From contig JADGJT010000055.1 of the NCBI GenBank assembly GCA_027604005.1, positions 4,928 through 68,927 of the forward strand: DNA of 64,000 nt. The letters run 5' to 3'. The stretch's first letter is position 1. Each line of letters starts with the position of its first letter. Under the pieces are notes generated by a model. That model had not been told where the DNA came from. It saw nothing but the letters and a program-made list of their open reading frames with translations, and did not search any database. This stretch comes from Dinochytrium kinnereticum (taxonomy: Eukaryota > Chytridiomycota > Chytridiomycetes > Chytridiales > Chytridiaceae). Below are positions 20,981 to 31,192 of this stretch, one piece after another. The translations under genes were made by a program, and so were the position numbers.

Positions 20981-22964
20981 ATGTCCTCCATGCTTGCCAT
21001 CAAGGTCGTTGGACCTGGCCCTGACAGGGTCACCCGCAGGTTCTCTATCAGCACCACCGCCAAGGCTGCCTGGGAGGATGTTGAGAAGCAGATCAAGGCG
21101 CTGCACAGCATCACTGGCGCCTTCTACGTAACATATCTCGATGAGGACAATGAGGAGATCAGGATCGACAGCGATGCCGTGGGTGTCTTTGCGTTTCTTC
21201 AGAGCTTTTGCATGGCTTCTTGTGACAGCATGGCTGATGTGCTTCTCTGTTGGTGTTCTAGGAGCTAGCGGATTTGATTGCATCGGCTCAACGTCAGAAC
21301 CAGAGCAGCATTCGATTCACAGTGTCTCTGAAGGAAGGCTTGGGGAATGTATATACCTGCCTTTCGTTGGTTGCCTCTCTCTCTCGAGTCAACCCATCCG
21401 TCCACTTTTAGGCTCTTTTCCTAACCATCTGTCCACTGCTCTTGCTGTAAATAGGCGCCGGATCCCAGGGAGTCAACCAATTCCGTCGCCACTTACCGCA
21501 CCCAGGCCTCGCAGAACTTATCCTCCATTATACCACCTCCCCCATCTCCAAAGTCGTTTGACAGGGAGGGATGGCAAGTTCTTGACGATGGGACCCCATC
21601 TAGTACGTCCGCTTCAAATTCCACTTCCGCCTCGCAGTCCTTTGGACGTAACTTTCACATACATTCGGGGTCCTCTGAAGAGGTGAGTTGATCGGCTTGA
21701 TTTGACTCGGCCACGTTCAACTCTTTGAATGGTGTGGCTGACTGTTTCCCTTTCTTTTCGCAACAATCAGCGACCGACCTCGCAACCCTACGAGTTCTAC
21801 CGAGACAGTGCCGCGGATGCAACCACCTCCTTCGCCTCCGTCCACTCCCAAACTTTCAGCAATGCCCATCCTACCAACCCCTTTGACGATGCTGCCGCCT
21901 TCGAACGGGTGCCACCGTTGTTCCCAGTCGTGAGCCCCACCGGTCCCAGTGCGACTGCTGATGCATCCTTTGATCCAAAGGCAAGAGCTGACATTGAGTC
22001 CAAGCTTCATGCAGTCATTGCAGAGAATGAGGCAAGAGTGGAGGACATGAAGAAGAATGCCAAGATTGGTGAGAAGGAGAGACTTTCGCAGACTCCTCCC
22101 ACTCCTGCTGGCAGGGTTTCGTCTACTTTGGGGTCGGCCTATGCGAGCCTTCCTGAAGAGGTCAAGAAGTTCATTGAGCAGGTTAGGTCCGCTGTTGCCA
22201 GCTCACCTGAAGCGCTTAGGCAACTGAACTTGATTGTCGACCAGGTGATTATCCTCCTTCTCTCTGCTTGAGCTTTGGTGACTTTTTATCTTATCTAACA
22301 CCTCCTTTCCTTTCCTGTGTGATAGCAGATTGCCCGTAATGTCAATGTGAACCTCGAGTATGCCATCCAACAGATTCAGGCCTCTATCGCCAAGGTCCAC
22401 CACACTTCTGTTGAAGCCTTTAACGCCTCCGCTTCAACTGCCTCTGAGGCGACCGATAAGTTCAGCAAAGCAGCAAGAGAGGCTACGTACAAGGCTCGAA
22501 TTGAGGCCTACGATGCTTCAAGAAGAGCCTACGAGGAGGCCAAATCCGCTGCTCGCATGGCCAAAGAAGCCTTCCGACAAGCCCGCGGAACGGGTGGCGG
22601 TGCCACCGGATCATCCTCCTCCCTCGCCACAGCATCCTACGCCGTCCCCACAACCTCCTTCGAAAAGCCTAAAGATTCATCACCCCCTTCCTACCTCTCC
22701 ACGGACGGGTCGGGGAAACCTTACGCCGAAACTGCAAAGTCTGCAGCAGAGTCTGGGTTTGGGCTTGGGTTGCCTTTTCCGCCGTTCTCACCGGATGCTG
22801 AGCGGGGCTCGAATGGCGTCAACAACCGGGCGATTTATGTGAAGCAGTTGGATAAGCTTAGGGATATGGGATTTGTGGATGAGGGATTGAATATGGATTT
22901 GCTTTCGCAGAATGATGGGGAGGTGGAGAGGGTTGTTGAGGTTTTGATGCAGCTGCAGGTTTAA
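20981..22964 (+). CDS. PB1-UBA protein, putative selective-autophagy receptor (p62/NBR1-like)
   Basis: Five exons (20981-21178, 21262-21348, 21455-21682, 21771-22244, 22329-22964) sum to 1623 nt, 540 residues. Residues 5-90 form a PB1 domain: AIKVVGPGPDRVTRRFSI with the basic-face lysine, and an OPCA acidic motif YLDEDNEEIRIDSD followed by AELADLIASA. Both interaction faces are therefore present and it could polymerise head to tail. An LC3-interacting-region candidate, WQVL in an acidic context (EGWQVLDD), sits at residues 135-138. Residues about 320-410 are a long Ala-rich helical region. The last ~42 residues form a UBA domain (KQLDKLRDMGFVDEG, DLLSQNDGEVERVVEVLM). This order, PB1-LIR-helix-UBA, is that of p62/NBR1 cargo receptors, which link ubiquitinated cargo to Atg8. 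Unlike those families it has no ZZ zinc finger and no FW domain. Domains are visible; receptor function is inferred. Confidence 0.82.
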
Positions 22965-23782
22965 GTGTGGGGATTTTTTTAATTTGTTTTCTTTGGTGTA
23001 TCTGGCTCTCGGGATGATTTATTTCCTGTGGGGCATGGCTTGTTGTTTATAAATACAGAATTCATCTCCCCTGATACCTCTGTTTGTTGTTTTGTTTTGT
23101 TTTTTTGCATTATTTTGAGTCAAGTTTATACACTCATTGCTTGACGGCCTAATATTATTGTTTATCTCGCAATACATGAGCTTATCGGCTGTGGTTCACC
23201 AAATCCTTCCTCTACAACAGCCGTTGCATAAAATATTACATGCGAATGCAGGTTAAAGACAGGGCCCCTCAAAAGGCCAATAAAAAAACGATTATTATAT
23301 TGAAAGAGAAGAAAAAACATCAAATGATAAGGAAGTATGCGAAAGGGAGGGGGGGGGGGGGCAATTCCTCGTCCTCGCCACCTGCTTCAAAGAGGGGGAG
23401 GCAAAAAAAACAAAAAACAAATGTGTACGTTTAAAAAAAAAAAAGGAAGAAAACCGCATAAATGTCATTAATGAAAAAAAGGATGACAAAAAAAAGAAGA
23501 GAAAAGCAATATCCCTCACTTATTATTGCGCACTCCATCATCTTATATCTCAGCTTAAGGGTGTTTCAACAATAAAGGAGAAGGATGTGAAGAAAACCCC
23601 CAGCAGTGAATGCCTAAAAAAAGGCACGACCTCATCAAACGATGCCCTACAACATGAATGCACAGCTAACTCGGGGAAGCGTAACGGAGAAAAGTATTTA
23701 ACGAAGGAGTGGAGCGAATGGATCACATGTGAGGGGAGCAATCGGACAAAAAATTCGGTGTCAACGTGGAACGAGTCTGCCA
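22965..23782. other. Convergent intergenic spacer
   Basis: Holds the 3' UTR of the PB1-UBA gene and that of the minus-strand zinc-knuckle gene. It contains a G12-type homopolymer near 23349-23360 and A-rich runs. Nothing coding is supported. Confidence 0.6.
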
Positions 23783-26700
23783 TCAATCGAAATTGGGGCA
23801 AGTGTCTGAAAGGTGATCTTTCTTATCGCAATATCTGGACAAGAGAAAGTCAATACAACAGAGAAACTACAATTAAAGTGGACTAAAGAAAAAACGAAGC
23901 AAAAAGAACCTTACCTGCACCCCTCTTGACATCCTCCAGACTCATGTCCAGTATCTCCACAATTTCCACACCTCAATCCCGCAGCACTCTTCCCAAACCC
24001 ATTAGGCGCGCCTCCAAACCTCCCATACATCCTTTTCCCAGACCCAACAGCTCCCCCTCGTCCTCCGTACCCATTCCTCTGGTACCCTTCATCAACCTGT
24101 CCAGAAGTATGAGGCGAACCCCTCCTTCTCCAAGGCTCATTTCCATCAGAAGCAGCAGCGGCCGCAAAAGAATGATGGGGATGGTGATGGTGGTCCTCAG
24201 GAACCGGTGATGAAGTGCTACGTTGGTGATTCAATGATGAGGAAGAGAGGGTTCGAGATGGAATGCCGGGGGGCCCGCCACCTACCAAACCCGGCGGCGG
24301 TGTCGCCATCTGTGAAGAAGGCACAAGAGAGGATAAGGCGACGGAAGCGCTTGGCATTGGCGACGCGGAGGGAGAAAGAGTGAGGGAAGGCTGGGGTGGT
24401 GCCCAAATGGAATCAAGCGAAGAAGGCAAGCCCGCCATTCTCAAAGACGACATGGTGGTAGACGGCGTATGAGGGACATTCGCAAAGGCTGCTGATGATA
24501 CTGCCGCTCCATTAGCACCTAACCCGGTAGGTGCATCACCGTTCTCCATCCCCCCACCGGGCCCGGCCCAGAGCGACGAAGCCGTCACAAGCGGATTCCA
24601 AATTGGAGCATTCTGAGAAGCATTCCCACCATCAAACGACGCCGAAAAAAGTGGGTTACCATTTCCCTGCGTGGGCAAGCCTCCCAACACAACACCGGGG
24701 AATGAAGGCGGAAACACGGGCCCAGCAATTCCCGGCGGTCCTGGAGCAAGAGATGGAGGCCTGGCAACACTCTGAAGGGACATGGCAACAGATCTCCACC
24801 GTTCAGCCTCCTCCGCAGCTCTTCCAGTCTGCTGCTGAAGAAGTTGGTTCTCCTCTCTAGCCAATTTCAGCTCTTCAACCTGCGCTTGAAGCTGTGCCTC
24901 AAGGGAGGTGATCTGAGCCTTAAGGCTGGCAACAATAGCGTCCAAGTGGGTTGATGAATCGGGTGAAGAAGGGGGGTGATCGGTGTTAGGCCCCACTTCG
25001 GTGGCATCGGACTGAGAGACACTGTCATTGTGCGCGGTGACGACAGGCATGGTGGTGATGGGTAAAACGGGTTCTGGCATGGAAAGATGACCTTCATCAT
25101 CGGCGGGGATGGGGGTGGCCTGAACGGGAGGAGTCGGAAGGTTGGATGAGTTCGATGCATTCTTGAACAAAGTAGCCCTCTTCAACTCCTTCTTTGAAGC
25201 CTTGCCCTTTTTCTGCGAGACAGGCGTAGAAGCGGGAGAGGCAGTCTTAACGGGAGCAAGGGTGGACGTAGGGGTGGTAGCCTTCAAACCGACGGTAGTA
25301 ATTGTTTCAGGGACGGGCTCAGCATCTTTCAGAAGGGAGGTCGTTGATATCTTTGATTTCGGGATTTGGGGAGTGGTAGACGCTTCGACTTTAACAGGCT
25401 TCGACTCTGGAGAATGAGCCGGTGCGATCGACACCGGCCTATCCTCTGCCTTTTGATCGATAGAACCATCCGCATCGACTGCCGTTGAGGCCGTGGAAGA
25501 CTCTGCGGGATGCCTTGAAGCATCGGACAAAACGCTGGACGGTCTCTCAATGACGCCATCCTCCTCCTCAGCCTCATCTGCCCCACCATTGGCGCCCACA
25601 AGCTTGCCCTTGCTCTTCTTCTTCTTCCCCTTCTTCTTCTTCGACCCTTCGTCACCATCTCCATTCGCCGAAGCCTTAATCCGTTCATCGAACTGTCCAA
25701 GCTTCAAATCCAATCTCATTTCATCCAATCTCCGCCTAGCCTCCTTCACAAGACACATCCCTACAACCCGGCTAAGCTCCGCTCGTCCTCTTCTTACGCC
25801 ATCCGCAAACGCAAGAATAAGTCTCTGTCGGTCTTCAGGCAATCCTTCCTTCTTCATGGCGCGGTCAATAAGATCAGCCGACTCATAGTGAGCGACCTTG
25901 TCTAGGAGGTTTCCGAGCCCAAGGGAAGCTTGAAGAACGACAGCACCGATAACAGCAATGGGAGAAAGAGGACACACAGATCCAGCCATCTCCGACACAA
26001 CATGAACACGGGCACGAGAAAATTCATTCTCCATATCTTTGATCCGTTTCCTGAACTCCCGATTGGACGCTTTCTCCAAGCGTCCTCGAACGGTCCGAGC
26101 CGATTCCTCTTTATACGCTGCATCAAGAGCAATCAGACCTTCAAATAAGGCCTCCTCTCGAGAGTCCAATGCAGTCTCGTAAGCGTCAACGCACTTTCTC
26201 ACCATCTTGGTCACAACTCCAAGACCGTGTCGTCCAGGCTCAACGCAATCCTTCACCCTCTTCTGCTCCTCAACGCTCAGACCTAAAGCCAAGGCACTTG
26301 TCTCAACCTTTCCTAGAGCCGCATTGAGATCCGATTGTAGATTACCAACAACGGCGTTGACTTTCTCCAAAGCCGGGTTCACAATCTGTTCTCTAAACTT
26401 CAGAATGGATTCACGAAGTTCTGAGATGAAGCGATCCCAAAGCGCATCCAATTCAGCTACTGCCGTGGCTTCATCGATATCAACCGACTTCTTCTTCTTG
26501 GACTTGGTGAACTTCTCGGTTCCCTCCGACCAAAGCTCCTCAAACGACTTGAACTGCGACATGAGCACTTTCAACGCCCTTCCTAAAGTAGGCACCCCAA
26601 CGCATAGATTCCGGTCATGATCCACCGTATCCAGAGCAGCCATCACCCCTCTTGTGCAATACCAAGCAGTCTCAACTTTTGACTTCCGCAAAGCAGCTTG

Positions 26701-27699
26701 AATGGAGGCCAGGCGTCTCAGCTTCTCATTATAAGCCTTGACGTCCACTTCTAACTTGGTTGGAACAGTTGCGACAGCCGGCATATTGTTGGGTCCAGGT
26801 TGGCGAGCGGCTTGAAAGCATTCGTTGAGTGAGAGAAGAAGCTGGATCTTGTCGTTTGGGAAAGAGAACCGATTGGAGGTTTCCTTTTTAAGGGACTTGG
26901 CGATCGGTGGGAAGCCTGCTCGTGTGGTGTGATGGTGATCTTTAACTTTGGAGCAACACTCGCAAAGCTCTCCTGCTTCTTTGTCGTGGATAACTCCGTC
27001 CAATGCAGGCACAATAACATCATCATTATCCTCATCACCCATAAGGTCATCCACCAAAAGAGGTTTCGGCAGCCCATCCATAATATGAGGTGGTCCTCCC
27101 CCCAAAGAAGTCATCTCCCCATCAGCATTCAAAACAGTCTTAGAAGCCCTCCAAGAAGGTTGCTTGATCCAATTCTCAACAAGAACATTCAAATCCTTTA
27201 TCCAGGTCGGTCGGACCTGATAATGCAGCAATTCTGGCGAGATGGCAGCTTCCCCTGGCGACCTGAACGAAGTCCCAGACCCTTCTTTTGGAAGCAAGAT
27301 AACATCAATGACATCCGACATGAGAACTTCCAGCTGCCTCCTCGTCTGCGAAACCCCCGGAACGTCATCTTTACTATCATCCTCCTCACCAGCATCCACC
27401 TCCTCCTCTTCAATCCTCTCACGGTCCATAGGGGCTTGATCAGCAGGTACCGCATTCCCAGGTTTGGTGGGACCATTCAAAGAAGAGGGATTGTTGTTTG
27501 CGGATAGGGGTGGGGGTGAAGGAACCAACAAATCTCTCTTCATGACCAATTGCACCCAATCCCTCAACGCCGGCGAGAGTCCAGGAAAAGGTTGCTTCAA
27601 CTCTCGATGAATCGTATCCCGATCAAGCTTAAGCACGTCATCCATCCCCGCCACAGACTGAAGGCGGAGAAGCAGGTTCTTAACGTCAACAGCGTCCAT
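23783..27699 (-). CDS. Large coiled-coil protein with tandem C-terminal CCHC zinc knuckles
   Basis: I do not recognise this 1278-residue protein. Exon 1 (23915-27699) is a single 3.8 kb open frame; exon 2 (23783-23834) supplies the last 17 residues. The N-terminal 60 residues (VKNLLLRLQSVAGMDDVLKL..) look like a small helical domain. A CECC-HHH cluster occurs near residue 245. Residues about 290-660 are predominantly helical with many heptad-like stretches. A Lys-rich block (KKKKGKKKKSKGK) and a long Ser/Thr/Pro-rich region follow, then a coiled coil (ITSLEAQLQAQVEELKLARE) near residue 930 and a Gly/Pro-rich tail. The end has two C-x2-C-x4-H-x4-C knuckles: CGNCGDTGHESGGC and, spliced in by exon 2, CRYCDKKDHLSDTC. 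Zinc knuckles plus a basic, low-complexity tail suggest RNA or protein binding in the cytoplasm or granules; that is inference only. Confidence 0.8.
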
Positions 27700-27700
27700 T

Positions 27701-28085
27701 TTAAGTCTTGCTTTTTCTTTTTCTGCAAAGGGGGGTGGTGAGGCCTGTTTCTTGGGTTAAGGCCGTCTTAAACGCCACTAAGTACGCTTGCGGTTGGAGG
27801 TTGGTGGTGGTGTTGACTTGAAGTCCTGGGTTTTCCGTTCGAGGTCTTGGATGTTGTGCCTGAAAACAACAGAGGTGACGTCCACTTTGATTTTTCTTTT
27901 TTAAAACTCTGCTCAGAAAAAAAAAAAAGAAAAGCGACCACCGCTGCAGGTCTGAAGGCCCTTCCAATGTCCGCCTCCAACTTCTCGAAGTATTTGGACC
28001 AAAGCCCATCCACCACTTCCTTCATGCACTGGGAGCGGATGACGGGCGCCTCTGTCGCCCCTTCCTGGTCGCTTGCATGTCCCAT
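27701..28085 (-). CDS. Possible small two-exon protein (low confidence)
   Basis: Exon 1 (about 27942-28085) starts MGHASDQEGATEAPVIRSQC and continues KEVVDGLWSKYFEKLEADIG with codon use like real genes nearby. A GT donor after 27942 and an AG acceptor before 27859 could join it to a second exon that runs to a stop at 27701. The LW..F..L...I..F pattern faintly recalls the C-terminal helix of Nnf1-type kinetochore proteins, but this is too weak to name. The frame would end one base before the next gene's start codon, so it may instead be the leader of the zinc-knuckle gene. Confidence 0.25.
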
Positions 28086-28615
28086 CGAAAGATGGTGTGG
28101 ATGGCTTACGGTCAGAAAGGAGATTTCATAGCTGCACGCGTTCACCTCCCTTTGGCAGATCAACTGCAGCCCCTGTTTCGTGTTGGAGAAAACCTATCAC
28201 TCAAAATCGTCTGTGGGTTTCGCGTGAAGGGAGAAATTGAAAGAGACGCTTTGACACGGCACATTTGCAAAGAAACTATACCATGATCACTTCTTCTTGA
28301 TGGGTGTTTATCATTTGGAATAGAGAATGTTACCCTGATATCCTTTTTAAAAAAGAAATCTGCGCGTGCATCAGCGCAGAGAGGGCTAGAGGGTTGGTTT
28401 AACCGCGTCTATCAGTCTGAAAGAAGTGCCAATCACACCATCAAGCGGAGCCTCCAGCGACAAATAGAGAGGCAGCAGATTCAACCTCCTGAGTAATTGC
28501 AGCGCTTGGAATGAGCCAGAGCGCGAGCCGCCTGGGTGGAATGGTTTCGGAGGGATGCTGTTGGGACCCTATTCCAATTTTACTGAATTTTTGGAAATAA
28601 GAATTCTAATTGAGA
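28086..28615. promoter_or_regulatory. Upstream region of ALE1
   Basis: About 530 bp between the minus-strand zinc-knuckle gene (or its small upstream candidate) and the plus-strand ALE1 gene. No conserved element, RNA gene or coding frame is evident. Confidence 0.35.
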
Positions 28616-30761
28616 ATGCCTGACTCTCCCCCTCTGCTGCAGTACTTGGTGGACCTTACGGGCATCGGCCCCAACACGCTTAGAGCAGCCGGTGGGTTGA
28701 TTTTCCTCATTTCGTTTCAGATCTAGTCCAAACCCCCTCGCCACTATCGCACTCTCCGTAATGATCACGACCGGAAGGCGAAGTGTCTCCCCAACACCTT
28801 ACTGTCCACCATCTGACATTTTCCGGTCTTCCTCCATGAACAAAGTCATACTCTTTGTGTCTTTACCCCTCTCCGTCATATGCTCGCTTCTTCCAGCATC
28901 ACCAACGTTAAATTATCGGCATGTTCTGTCGGTGGTTGGGACGACAGCCTTGTTGGTTGCATTTGTGGATCCGCATATGGTTGGGCAGCTGCTGGCACTG
29001 GCGCTGGCAGTTTTTTTCTTGGTGAAAGCTAATCCAGGGAGCCTTTGGACACCTGTTGTGGTTTCCGTGGTGGCCGTGTTGCATTTGGGGGCTTAGTTGA
29101 GTTTCTGTTTTTCTTTTTATAGTTTTTTGGTTGCCTGCTGTTCAGAATCTTGATAGAGGATGAATCGCGCGGGATGCGATTGAACAATGGAGACTCTGTA
29201 TGGCTTACAGTTTATTAGCCTCTTCTACGCGCAGATCCTCTACCCCTCAAACTCGGATGTTTCTGCGCCTCTAATGTTGATGGTGATAAAACTCTCTACG
29301 TACGCATGGGCAGTCTATGATGGCACTCTTCCCGAGGAGGTAAAAAAGACTCATCACCTCTATACCTCCACCTTCACATACATACTTCATTATCATATAT
29401 CCTATCCCATTTAACCTTTTTTTTTTTTCTATTGTTGTTTTCTTACGGTGACTCCGCTTAGCAACTGTCTCAAGGCCAAAAATCCAGAGCAGTTAAGTCT
29501 CCTCCGAGCCTTCTCGAGTTTCTTGGATACTCGCTTTTCTTTGGCGGATTTTTGGTCGGCCCCGCTGTTGAATTTTCGGATTATCGGCGTTTCACTAGGG
29601 GAGAGGTAAGCAGGGAGTTGTTTTTGCTTGTTCCATTTTGGGGTAATAACACCTTTTTTCTTTGACCAATACTATGCGTGGTGCAGGCTCCTTTTGATAA
29701 AGCTCCATCCTCTGGTATTCCGTCTATGAAGACCTTGTTCTTGGGGATCTTATGCTTTGGACTTCATATGAGCTTTGTGGATTCATGGAGTCACCGGTTT
29801 GCAGCGTCTGAAGCCTTTTTAGAACGTCCTTTTCTTAACAGGTAAAAAAAGAAACCAATTATTTAGAAATCGTTAACTTGCACCCCCCTCAAAAAAAAAA
29901 GGCTACTATACTTGCAAGTCGCTGGTCTAATAATGCGATGCAAGTATTACGGCGCCTGGAAGGTTTCCGAAGGTGTATGCATTCTCGCTGGAATTGGGTA
30001 CAAAGGCCGTGACCCGAACAACCCCAATGTCCACGAATTTAACCGATGCGAGAATGTCAATATACTCGTCCTTGAGACGTCGCAGTCACCACGTGGATTT
30101 ATTGGACATTGGAACATGCTAACGAATCAGTGGCTTCGTAATTGCGTCTACAATCGATTAGTGCATATTGGGAAACAGAAACCGGCTGTTGCGTCTTTGA
30201 TTACCTGGGGAGCATCAGCTTTGTGGCATGGGTTTTGTAAGTCCATTATGAAAAATTACTTGATCTAACTTTTTTGGTTCCACATTTGAAGACCCATGCT
30301 ACTACCTTACCTTCCTCTCCGGGGCCATCCTAACAGCAACTGGCATTACTCTCCGGCGCAACCTCCGTCCACTAGTTACAGGCCGATCCTCTCTCCGTCA
30401 CATTAAGCCAGCCTATGACGTTTTAGGTTGGATGCTGACTCAACTCGCCATGAACTACATTTGCGCCCCATTCCCCTTATACAAGCTTGAGCTTGGATTG
30501 AGGGTGTGGGCGTCGGTGTATTATATTGTACACATCGGGATGCTAGTATTTTTGGTCGGCTTGGGCGTAAAGGCATGTGGGATTCGAGGACTTGTGAGGG
30601 CGATAGGGAAGAGGGTCGGAGCTGACTATGAGAGGTCGTCGTCAGCGGCAGTGGGTGGAGCCAATGGTGTTGGGATTGGAAAGAAGGGATCTGCGCCTTC
30701 ACTGAAGAGCGCTGCAGCGGCAACGTCCTTATCCAAAGCAGCGTTGAAGAGGATTGACTGA
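28616..30761 (+). CDS. ALE1: MBOAT lysophospholipid acyltransferase (ALE1/LPT1/SLC4 family)
   Basis: This ER membrane enzyme acylates lysophospholipids in the Lands cycle. Seven exons (28616-28691, 28846-29095, 29219-29339, 29462-29605, 29687-29841, 29902-30236, 30292-30761) sum to 1551 nt, 516 residues. The start MPDSPPLLQYLVDLTGIGPN resembles the yeast Ale1 N-terminus. Multiple hydrophobic helices follow, then family landmarks: LSTYAWAVYDG, QGQKSRAVKSPPSLLEFLGY, GPAVEFSDYRRF, MRCKYYGAWKVSEGVCIL, WNMLTNQWLRNCVY with the conserved Asn, and ASALWHGFYPCYYLTF with the putative catalytic His. A final helix pair (PFPLYKLELGLRVWASVYY) precedes a Ser/Ala/Lys-rich cytosolic tail. The tail is shorter than in yeast. 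The exon 2 acceptor (before 28846) was chosen by frame and is the least certain junction. Confidence 0.92.
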
Positions 30762-31192
30762 AGGAAAGGACGGGACTTTGCTGAGGAGTGCGCGAAAGAA
30801 AGGGCGCTGGCCACAGCCGGGGTGAAGGGCTTATGAGCTGGTTGAAGCTGGGGCTGCTGCAGGCTTCCGTCGCGTGCATTTGGGTGCTGGTGAATGCCCA
30901 TCAAAATCGAATAAATCATGCCACTTGAAAAATTCCATCTGTGGGCATGAATGGAGGCTTGAAAGGCAGAAAGGGAATTGACAATTCATCTGCATCTGAC
31001 AATTCACTTTCATCGGCTGCTGTCATCCTTCCTTGGAGCGCTCACCTCCTGCGACGCCCTCCCGTCTCCTCCTCGCCTTCGCACTCTGGCCGTCACTGCC
31101 CACTCTCCCCGCATCGAAGCTCCCTGCCAGGAAGACTTGGAGACCCCGTCACAGCGGCACACTCAGGACGCTCCATTCGCACAATCTGTGAG
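30762..31192. promoter_or_regulatory. Intergenic/promoter region of the kinase gene
   Basis: About 430 bp between ALE1 and the kinase gene. The distal part is pyrimidine-rich, as leaders here tend to be. No other feature was found. Confidence 0.35.
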
